Below, in pieces: positions 53,801 through 61,844 of a DNA stretch of 64,000 nucleotides. Source of the DNA: Corythucha ciliata (taxonomy: Eukaryota > Arthropoda > Insecta > Hemiptera > Tingidae). The notes under the pieces are model-generated. The model did not search any database and was not told where the DNA came from. It worked only from the letters and a program-made list of their open reading frames with translations. How positions within the stretch are numbered: the first letter of the stretch is position 1; the number at the start of each line of letters is the position of its first letter. A program made the translations under genes and the position numbers. The stretch is taken from assembly GCA_038030265.1 (NCBI GenBank), contig CM075938.1, forward strand, positions 6,301,009-6,365,008, read 5' to 3'.

Positions 53801-55976
53801 ACGTTCGCTTTTCGCTTGCTCGGCTGGTCCTCGTCCGGGTTGCCCCCTGGGTGTCCTAGGAGTCGGTTTTCCAGAGGGGGTCCTCTTCGGGGGATGGTCC
53901 TGCTGCGTTCGAGTGCAGCCGTCGGAATGTGTCTTTCTGTCTCGCCGCGCCACTTATACTGGGTGGATCCGTAAAAGTGTGACAAAAGTTTTTGGGTAAA
54001 ACTGCATTAAAAGTGGAGTAAAATGGTACTCCACAATATCGAGACTTGGCTTCCCGGGAGTAGGGAATGGGCGGTCCTCCCTTGCGTCGGCGCACTGATG
54101 GCCTCTCCCTACCCCATTAGGCCGCTAGTGGGTGGCTATGCGGTCTAAAAAAGTGGATTTTACACCTTACCGAGATCGTGGGGGGGGGGGCGTTAGGTTA
54201 CTCGACCTCAAGACGTAGAAAAAGAAACGCTTTTAAAAATAGGAAAAAGCGCAGATTCGTGTATTAAATTTAAAAACAACACTAATTCCAACGTAAAATT
54301 AAGTAAAAGCGTCCTTTCGCGGCTAAAATTGATGCAAACGCTAATTCAAGGTGAAATTGAAGTAAATTGCTACAATTCAAGGCTGTAAAATATTGGGAAA
54401 AATCGGTAATTAACAGTTGAAATTGAGGAAACCCCAATATGCGGATTCTTGATGCAACATCGCGGCTGAAATTGAGAAAAACGCGTTGAGGGGTAACATT
54501 AGGGAGAAAAATTATTTGTGTTCGCGGGTGAAATTGAGAAAAAACGCGAATTCGCTACTATAATGACGAGAAAAGCTAGTTTGTGGCTAAAATTGAGCAC
54601 AATTTCTGATTAGTTGAAATATAATTGAGAAATAGCACTCATTTTCAAATTGAGCAAACGCTAATTCGCGGATTTTTGAAACAACTTTATGGCTTAAAAA
54701 TTGAGAAAAACCCCATTGCCAAAGAAGGGCGCCCCCGGAAGAGTCTTTCTCCCCCCTCCCTCTTCCGACTAAACTGTCTAATTAGAAAAGCTATATTTCT
54801 TTATTTTAGCCGTGAATTAGCATTTTTTCCTTATTTTAGCCGCTAATTACCAATTATCCCACATTTCACCGAATTCAAGCTTTTCCTGAAAACCGCCAAC
54901 TAGCGCAGTTCCATTGAGAAATCACCAATCAGCGTTTTCTTTACGTTAACCGCAATTTAGCGTTCTTTCCACACTTCAGCGCTTTTTCTCAATTTCATCG
55001 GTGAATTAGTGATTTTTTTTCTCCATTTTAGCCGCAAATTAGCGACTTTTGCCGCAAATTCGTGTTTTTAATAATTTTAGCCGCTATAATATGATCTCAC
55101 ATGAATCTCACAAACGCACGAATTTGTGTTTTCGTAATTTTTTGTCGTTTCGTCAACACTTTATCCGCGGTATTAGCGCTTTGTTTCAATTTCATTCGCG
55201 AATTATTGATTTTTCTCCAATTTAGCCACGAAGTTTTTTTGTTTTTTTTTTCAATTTTAGCCATGAATCACTGCTTTTTTCCAATTTTGGTCGTGAATTT
55301 AACTATTTTCCTCAATTTTAACCGCAAAGAATTGTTAATAAATTAATTAGACTGATATTATCCGGATGACGATGGAAGGGCATAGCCCAACACGATTCGA
55401 GTTTCGAGAAAAAATGGCTCCCCGGCGGGATTTGAACCCGCAACCTCTGGATTACCAGTCCAGCACGCTGCCATTTGCGCCACGGAGACGCCTATGGGAG
55501 TCGTACTCCGAGGGGTAAGCTAAGCCGAACCCCACCTAGGTCCATTGTTTCTAGATAAGATAAAATTCGGCGTGGTTTACCGATCAGGAGAAGCGCCTAG
55601 AGTTTCGAGAAACAATGAACCTGGGTGGGGTTCGGCTTAGCTTACCCCTCGGAGTACGACTCCCATAGGCGTCTCCGTGGCGCAAATGGCAGCGTGCTGG
55701 ATTGGTAATCCAGAGGTTGCGGGTTCAAATCCCGCCGGGGAGCCATTTTTTCTCGAAACTCGAATCGTGTTGGGCTATGCCCTTCCATCGTCGTCCGGAT
55801 AATATCAGTCTAATTAATTTATTAATTAAAATACCGGCGACAGATTTATTCATTATATCCATCTAGCAAAGAATTGTTTCACCCCATGATGGGAACTACA
55901 CATTTTTCTCAATTTTAGCCGTGATTAAGCGCTTTTCCTCAAATCAAATTGAACGGGCTAAAAAAAAAATAAAAAA

Positions 55977-56017
<41 letters not shown>

Positions 56018-59000
56018 AACCAATTCGGGGTTTTCATCACTGGAAAAGCAATTTCGAGGGTTTTGCTCACTAAATACGCAATTTTGCGGGTTTCGGTCGT
56101 TAAAAAACTAATTTAGCGAGGTTTTACTCACTATAAAGGAAATTTCGTGGGTTTTCCTTACTAAAAAAGCAATATCGAGAGTATTTTGCTCGCCAGAAAG
56201 CAAAACAACCTTGTCAGGCAAGCAGTTTCGTACGCTCAAGGACCAATTTCGTGGGATTTTGGGTCACAAAAAAAAACAAATTTGCGGGTTTCGCCCCCCT
56301 GAAAGAACATATTACCGGATTTCGTTAGCTAAAAACCCACTTTCGTACGTTTTTGAAAGCTCGCACGAATTTACCTGCAAATGACGGCCACGACGCCATT
56401 CGACCGTGTCATAAAGTCCAAGAAAGAGCCTCGACACAGGCGTTCTTCAATTGTCTGGTCTGAAGCTGAGAAAATCGACCAAATTTGTGATGAAAAAACC
56501 AAACGCTCATTTTTGTCGCCGGCACACTCTGGAGCCACGACAACGGGACAGCGCGAAACTCTTATTTTCGGGCGCCGTCGATGGTTCCTTGAGGTGGAAA
56601 GGAGGGGGGTTCTGGCCTGGACCGGCCGTGTTTGTCAATTGAGCATTGTCAGAGGTGCTCGTAATCCTTGTCTGGCTTGAAACATAATGCTCTGAAAAAA
56701 AAAATGACCCAAAATTGCCCACTTAACCCCTGGGTGGTTTTGGCAAAGGGTTTCCCTCGGCGGATCGGAAAATCGAAACAGATTTTTTGATTGGACGTTG
56801 CGGATGAATGAGTTTCTCCCCCTAAATGCCATTGCTAATGACCGGGCTGCCCGCTTCTGGCACCATGGCCGGCGACGCCATTGATGCAACCCGGAAAGGG
56901 TCAACAAATACTGGCTTCCCCTGACAAGAAATAATCGGTGTAACCTTCTATTTTGAAAATTTCTGACCAAAAACTTACAATTTCGCCACAAAAAAGTGAT
57001 GTTTTATTTAGCGCCATAAATAATCACGTGACATTTTGGTCCTCTTCGGGACTCCACAGGCCATTAAACTTACCCCAACTCCCCAACCGCTTTTCATCAG
57101 ACACTCTGTTAACTGTCAAATAGTCCTTGAATTTGTTTTTCAGCTCCAAAATTAACTATTTTAGGGCAGTAGCTAGCAATTTAGTCCTAGACACTGGTGA
57201 TTTACAACTTATAAGGTCATTATTCGTAGTTAATTTATATAGTTCGAGAGCTGGCGACAGTCCCATTCAACCGGAAGAACATAGTCACGAAAGGTGTGCA
57301 AAATGATAGCTTACGACCTCCTATTTACGAGTCCTGGAGTCTGCCATGCCGTATCTGGGGCCTAAGGATTTTATAGCTAATCAAAGTTCTTAATTTGGGA
57401 CATGAATTTAAACGGAAGAACATAGTCCTGAAACTGGTCTCATTCGAAAGGTTCTATGGGGTTGATTACGAATATGAATGTTTGCCGGCGTCTGCCTGGG
57501 GCATTTGCCCTCTGTGGCTCGTTAAACTCATGAAATTTGGGAAATTCAAACTAACCGAAAGAACATAGTCCTGAAACTGGTCTCATTCGATAGATTTTAT
57601 GAAGATGATTACAAATATGGTCGTCTGCCGGTGCCTTCTTGGGGCATTTGCCCTCGGTCACCAGTCAAACGCACTAAATTGGGGTTAATAATTAACCGGA
57701 AGAACGAAGTCCGAAAAATGGTCTTACGCATCAGTTTTTATGTAGCTGTATACGAAAATAATCGTCTGCCGGCATCAGTCAGGGGCATTTGCCCTCATCA
57801 GTGACCAGACAAATCGCACTGAGGGAACATAACAAACCGGAAGATCATAGTACTGAAACTAGTATCATTCGAAAGGTTTTGTGGAACTGATTACGAATAT
57901 GATCGCCTGCCGGCGTCTGCCTGGCGCATTTGCCTTCAGTGATCAGTCAAACTGCACTGAGGGAAAATAATTAACCGGAAGATCTTAGTCCTGAAACTGC
58001 TGTTATTCGATAGGTTTTTTTGAGATGATTGCGAATACGATCGTCTGCCTGGAGCATTTGCTGTAGGTGGCCAGTCAAACTCCTAGGGATATTTATTAAC
58101 CGGAAGAACGAAAGTCCCGACCTGACCGGAAGTCGAAAGGTTTCGTGTAGCTGAATAAAAAAATGATCGTCTGCCCACGTCTGCCAGGGGCATTTTCCCT
58201 CAGTGAACAGTCAAACAGTGCGAAGGGACTTCCCGCCAAGGGAAAATGCCCCAAGCAGACGTCGCAGTCGATCATATTCGTATTGAGGTCCATGAAACCT
58301 GTTGAATGAGACCTGTTTCAAGACCATGTTTTTCCGGTTAGTTAATTTCCCATTGCGCAGTTTGACTGATCGTAGTGGGCAACTGCCCCTGGCAGACGAT
58401 CATTTTCGTAATCATCTCCATTAAACCTTTCGAATAAGACCAGTTAATACAGGACTATGATCTTCCGGTTAATCATCTTTGCTGTGTGCAGTTTGACTGA
58501 TCACTGAAGGCAAATGCCCCAGGCAGATGGCGGCAGACGATCACATTCGTCATCAGCCCCATGAAACCTTTCGAACGAGGCTAGTTTCAGGACTATAATC
58601 TTCCGGTTAATTAATTCCCCTCTGAGCAGTTTGACTGGTCAATGAGGGCAAGTGCCCCAGGCAGACAATCATTTTCGTATTCAGCAACATAAAACCTGTT
58701 GCATAAGACCATTTTACGGACTAAGTTCTTTCGGTTAGTTTGAATTTCCCAAATTTCGTGAGTTTGGCGAGCCACTGAGGGCAAATGCCCCAGGCAGACG
58801 GTGGCAGACGATCATATTCGTAATCAGCTCCATAAAACCTTTCGAATGAGACCAGTTTCATGACTATGTTCTTCCGGTTGAATGGGACTGTCGCCAGCTC
58901 TCGGTCTAATAGTTTCAGTGGGTGAAATTACCAGTTTTGTGGTCGAAAAAATCTTTTTTTTTTTTTTTGGCTGAATTCGCAGGAAATTATTATGTTGAAG

Positions 59001-59468
59001 GGTTTATCGAGTTGGGATCAAAAAATGTTGGGAATTATGAAGAATTGTGCACCAAATTTATTATTATCAAAAGGGTGGGTTTGAATTTTCTAGGAAGTAC
59101 GAGTTATCAAAGTGACGCTCAAGAAACCAAAGACGGAAAAACAAGTCAAATGGACGTCAGAGACTGTGGACAACGAGCATTTAAATAGAAAAAAGTCTAA
59201 ATGTAAGTTTCTCATTTTGATGAAGGGCTCGTGCAAATATTTCACGAAATTCTGTTTTCTTTTTTTTTTTTTCGACCCCCCTCACCCTTCACCAACCCAC
59301 CCAGGCTGCTGTATTTATGAAAAGCCGCGAAATTTCGGCGAGAGTTCGTCAGAAGACGAGGGTGAATGTGAAAACTGTTCGGGGCATGTCGAAGTGAAAA
59401 AAAAGAAGAAAAAACCATCGCCAGCGCCGTCACCGTTACCGCCAGAAATGCCAAGCCCGGAAAGTTAA
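50822..59468 (+). CDS. PPP1R11: PP1 regulatory subunit 11 (inhibitor-3), three exons with 8.2 kb intron 1
   Basis: Exons 50822-50902, 59094-59202 and 59305-59468 join in phase to 117 residues (human 126). Exon 1 gives '[15 protein letters not shown]', and ends at a consensus GTAAGT. Exon 2 gives '[20 protein letters not shown]' (QVKW is in the position of the PP1-docking KVEW). Exon 3 gives '[20 protein letters not shown]', 'CENCSGH' and a Pro-rich tail. The first Cys of CCC spans the exon 2/3 junction. The protein inhibits protein phosphatase 1 and in mammals acts as a RING-like E3 ligase (family knowledge). Assigning exon 1 is supported by phase, donor and homology to the family N-terminus. 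Intron 1 contains the whole SUGCT gene on the same strand, plus tRNA and transposon repeats. A/T-rich AATAAA-type signals lie at about 59590-59618. Confidence 0.9.
50948..52249 (+). CDS. SUGCT: Succinate-hydroxymethylglutarate CoA-transferase, nested in PPP1R11 intron 1
   Basis: A class III CoA-transferase: '[20 protein letters not shown]' (about residues 19-38), '[17 protein letters not shown]', '[20 protein letters not shown]', with the Asp of '[18 protein letters not shown]' (about 154) in the position of the catalytic Asp of the family. The N-terminus [14 protein letters not shown] fits a mitochondrial presequence. By homology to SUGCT it moves CoA from succinyl-CoA to dicarboxylates such as glutarate. 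The frame is continuous, but 51953-52018 (GTAACA..CGCAG, 66 bases) interrupts a conserved junction ('VNNMQQ' / '[13 protein letters not shown]') and is almost certainly an intron of 3n length without stops. The spliced product is 411 residues. The start is 45 bases after the PPP1R11 donor, so it has no separate promoter space. Confidence 0.93.
   Translation: MLSLVNFARKYSTHGALDGVKILDLTRIVAGPYCTMILGDLGATVYKVESPTGDDCRKWPPYLGDGQSGMTCYFACVNRNKKSISVDMKSPKGLDLILGLAKKCDVLIENFVPGKLEKLGLGYEQIKAIAPSIIYCSVTGFGRVGPYADRGGYDNIAAAMGGLFHITGPKDGDPCKVGVAMTDIATGLYAHGAILAALYHRQLTGQGQKIDCDLFSTQLSCLINLGGNYLNAGKEANRSGTQHASIVIYQALATADGYVSVGTGNDSHFREFCRRFNREDLLRDERFSTNPSRVKHRDALIATIEPEFRTRTTEQILSLLEGVSFPYGPVNNMQQVTPVTILFSLSQRYIAPLPNTQVFNDPHLKAIGLVKEVQSPTNGTIKMVGPPVAYSLSENRVRSPPPELGQHTKEILANELNYSDSDIDMLYKEKVVF
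51953..52018 (+). other. In-frame 66-base intron of SUGCT
   Basis: Donor CAG|GTAACA and acceptor ACGCAG|GTTTTC flank 66 bases coding 22 extra residues ('[20 protein letters not shown]'). These have no counterpart in the family, and the flanks join perfectly. Retention would keep the frame open. Confidence 0.85.
52250..52950. other. PPP1R11 intron sequence after SUGCT
   Basis: AT-rich, no gene seen. No AATAAA lies in the first 100 bases after the SUGCT stop. The text 'GGGCGCGGATCCAGAGGGGG' at about 52947 resembles the end of a dispersed repeat; a partner is at about 59943. Confidence 0.4.
53100..53990. repeat. GC-rich tandem block, probable relic LTR region
   Basis: Units of about 55-60 bases, each with a short hairpin word of the form AGCGCCCTTGCGCT and 'GGTCCTCTGGGTTG'. 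The same hairpin word and linker occur in the BEL LTR copies (20930-21020, 21650-21740). On the minus strand 53986 begins TGTCACACTTTTACGG with GTATAAGTGG 25 bases on, as an LTR start with a TATA-like box would. The other border is not found. Confidence 0.45.
54230..55330. repeat. TTTTAGCC/GGCTAAAA repeat block with strand flip
   Basis: From 54230 to about 54700 units read 'GCGGCTAAAATTGAGAAAAA'; from about 54780 to 55330 they read 'TTTTAGCCGCGAATTAGC'. The family therefore changes strand at about 54720-54780, where non-repeat text ('GGCGCCCCCGGAAGAGTC') intervenes. No gene. Confidence 0.8.
55417..55489 (-). tRNA. tRNA gene, anticodon GGT, left arm
   Basis: 73 bases fold as a cloverleaf: D stem GCGC/GCGT, anticodon stem CTGGA/TCCAG with loop CTGGTAA, T stem GCGGG/CCCGC with TTCAAAT. 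The anticodon is GGT (Thr, ACC codon). The acceptor stem has a G1-G72 mismatch, and T4-G69 wobble. A T6 Pol III terminator follows the 3' end (minus strand ATTTTTTC). The body looks more like eukaryotic tRNA-Arg(TCT) or tRNA-Trp than tRNA-Thr, so charging identity is uncertain. Confidence 0.8.
55671..55743 (+). tRNA. tRNA gene, anticodon GGT, right arm
   Basis: Mirror copy of the tRNA at 55417-55489, differing at position 32 (T instead of C: loop TTGGTAA). Same fold, same G1-G72 mismatch, same T6 terminator (55745-55750). The two genes diverge, each transcribed away from the palindrome centre. A and B box promoter elements (TGGCGCAAATGG, GGTTCAAATCC) are intact. Confidence 0.8.
55959..56018. 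repeat. Long poly-A tract
   Basis: An almost pure A run of about 60 bases, interrupted by T and C near its start. It could be the tail of a retroposed sequence, but nothing recognisable precedes it. Confidence 0.9.
56030..56370. repeat. Degenerate GTTTTGCTCACTAAAAAAGC array
   Basis: About eight units of about 45 bases read roughly 'AAAGCAATTTCGCGGGTTTT' then 'GCTCACTAAA'. Another short-word family unlike the others. No gene. Confidence 0.75.
56371..57244. other. Intron sequence without recognised feature
   Basis: Several short overlapping frames exist on both strands at 56381-56990, none with recognisable motifs. The mutual overlap argues against any of them. Confidence 0.35.
57245..58903. 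mobile_element. Foldback-type element: inverted arrays of about 140-base units
   Basis: The outer 43 bases at 57245-57287 and 58861-58903 are perfect reverse complements ('GAGCTGGCGACAGTCCCATT' end). The left half holds about seven tandem units, each starting AACCGGAAGAACATAGTCC and containing 'TTCGAAAGGTTTTATG', 'ATGATCGTCTGCCGGCGTCT' and 'GGGGCATTTGCCCTCAGTG'. From about 58235 the same units run in reverse for about five copies. Inverted arrays of tandem subrepeats are the hallmark of foldback transposons. There is no coding capacity and no clear target-site duplication. Confidence 0.75.
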
Positions 59469-60420
59469 ATTAAAATTCCAATTTGTAAGTGTTTTTTATA
59501 ATATATTGATTCCTTTATTTATTGTTTAAAAAAAACGGTCGAAAAATGATTTTTAATTATAAGCTCCGGTTCCCTGCAATACTGTGTTTAAAAAAAATAA
59601 AAATAAATAAATAAAAATCGATGCGTCATGTTAAAGAATACCTCAATGAAATTGAAATTGTTGGCCCCTATTTCATTGTCTCAAGTCCAAAAAATAATGT
59701 TTTCCTTGACCACTTTCTTTCTCAATAAAAAAAAAAAAATGGTCTTTTTTTATATTTATTCATTTCCACCCTTGTCCTACGAAGTCAAGGATCATTTCGT
59801 GACTTCTACCTAAAGCCAAGGTTTCCGGGGCTAACAAGCCAGAATTGCGAATTTTCCGAGACAGTTTCAGCTTGTGTTGGGGACGCGGTGGGGAGGGAGG
59901 GGCAAGGTAGAAACATATATAAACCACGCGCCGCTCATGACAGGCGCGGGATCCAGAATCGGCTTACGGAGGGGTCCATGAATTGGATATTGTTAAATAT
60001 TGAATAAATATTAAAATAAAATATTGCCACTTTTGCGTGGGTTGGGGGGGGGGGGCTTTTCAAGTTTCTATAAGGTTAACATTGCAACTGCGGTGCCGTT
60101 AATTAAATGTTTTGTGTGAAAATTTTCAGCTTAATATCAACAAAACTGGTTTCTGTGGCGAAATTACGTGCTTTTAAACAGCGCAATTTCCGGCCTATAA
60201 ATGAGACCAAGTTTGACAGCTCATAATACTCCCTGGTCCTGCGCTGTTACTCTCAAGAGCTCATCCAAGATGCCCCCCGATGATTCGTGCCCTAAAAATG
60301 GCCAAACTGCCTGTTCCACGACTTAAAAACGGTAAAAATTACTAAATGCTCCCTAAAACAGCCTTAAAGAGGCGAATCTCGCCCCTTTGAGAGATTCTCG
60401 CCCCGTTTACCTCGATGTTT
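59469..60420. other. Downstream of PPP1R11, no gene
   Basis: AATAAA-type signals for PPP1R11 at about 59590-59618, then AT-rich DNA. 'ACATATATAAACCACGCG' at about 59912 and a poly-G run at about 60045 are the only marked spots. From about 60290 the text turns into the 'CTAAAAATGGCCAAACTG' style of short-word array. Confidence 0.4.
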
Positions 60421-61080
60421 GCAGCACATTAGCTTTTTTAACCTTTTCAGCAGTGAATTAGCACTTTGGACTGCAAGTAAAGCGTTTTTCGTTAATTTCA
60501 GCCGCGCTAATTAATTAGCGATTTTTCTCAATATTGGCCGCAAATTAGCAGTGTACGAACTATTTTTGTCCCGCATATACAATTTTGTTTTCAACTTTTA
60601 GGTAGGTATGGACTAGCGCGTTTTATCAGGTTTAGGCAACAGATTATTGTCTTTTGCTGAGTTTTAGCCCCGTTTTTACTACATTTTAGCCGTGAATTGG
60701 CGTTTTCTCTAATATTGCCGTGAATTAGCCGATTTTTTTCATTTGAATCCGCTAATGAACGTTTTTTCTAGACTTTATCCGCAAATTATCGGATTTTTTA
60801 CACGTAGCGTATTATCTCTATTTTAGCCGCAAAGTTACCCCTAGAAGGCCGCGTTTTCTCTCAATTTGAGCCTTCAGAATAGTGATTTCGTGGGCTAAAT
60901 TGATTATTCAGCTGCACTATTTGCTGATCACCTGCAAGCACTCCATCCTGGGTCGGGTTGATTGAACATCGAAAGGATCCACGTACCTACAAACATGAAC
61001 ATAGATCCTTAATACCCACATTTTTAGGCCCACATAGGAAGCCCGGAACGATCCGGCCCCTTCGCCCCTATCTCGGTACG
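60420..61080 (+). repeat. TTTTAGCC repeat block, plus orientation
   Basis: Units of the family in TTTTAGCC orientation. The stretch 60818-60925 is collinear with 63901-64000: both run 'TTTTAGCCGC-AAGTTACCC', 'AATTTGAGCCTTCAGAATAG', 'GTGGGCTAAATYGATTAWTC'. Confidence 0.8.
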
Positions 61081-61830
61081 TGCTACTAATTCAAGGACAG
61101 AAGTGAGAAAAAGTGCTACTTCGCGGCTCAAGTTTTCTTAAAGCGCTAATTCATGAATGCAATTAAGAAAAATGGCTCATTAGCGGTTAAAATCAAGAAA
61201 AATACGAAATAACCGCAAAAACTCAGAAAAAAACGCTAATTCACAGCTAAAACGGCGAAAAATCGCTAATCCGTGGCCAATTCACCGATAAAATTGAGAA
61301 GCGCTGAAGGGGGGAAAAATGATAATTTAAAGCGATTGAAATGGAAAAAACGTTAAATTCGCGGCTTCTAAAGGTATGGCTTTGAGAGAGAAAGTAAAAA
61401 AATCGCTAATCTACAGCCAAATTCAGAAAAAGCTTTACGTAATTCGCGACGAAAATTGAGTGAAAACTCTAATTCGTTGCTGAAATGCATACAAATCTAT
61501 AATTTTAGCGGCTAAAATGAGGAAAAACGCTCATCGGGATAAATGTGCGAATTGGGGGTTAAATTTAGAAAATTTGCTAACTCTCAAAAAATTGAAAGCC
61601 GAGGCTTTTGGAGTTCGCAAAAAGCGCTAATTTACGGCAAAAATTGAGAAAAATCGGTAACTCGCGGCAAAAATTGAGAAAAATCGCAAATTCGCGGCTA
61701 AAATGGCGACGTACAGCTTATTCGCGGTTGGAATGGGGGAAAATATCCAATTCACCAATGAAATTGAGAAGAAACTCTGAAATGTTGAAAAAAGTGCGAA
61801 AAAAACTGGCGACCTTTTAGGCAAATCATC
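61080..61830 (-). repeat. GGCTAAAA repeat block, minus orientation
   Basis: Same family on the other strand ('GCGGCTAAAATGGCGA', 'AAAAATTGAGAAAAATCGC'). It ends near 61830, where the orientation flips. Confidence 0.8.
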
Positions 61831-61844
61831 GCTATTTCCACAAC

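Larger units (their letters stand above)
55335..55825. repeat. Palindrome with 218-base arms and 55-base loop
   Basis: Arms 55335-55552 and 55608-55825 are reverse complements with only a handful of mismatches. Each arm contains one tRNA gene and its flanks, so flanking DNA was duplicated too. The AT-rich outer edge is TTAATAAATTAATTAGACTG. Confidence 0.95.

Noticed and set aside
56381..56680. Overlapping frames on both strands in the PPP1R11 intron
   Set aside because: Mutually overlapping, no recognisable domain, inside an intron full of repeats.
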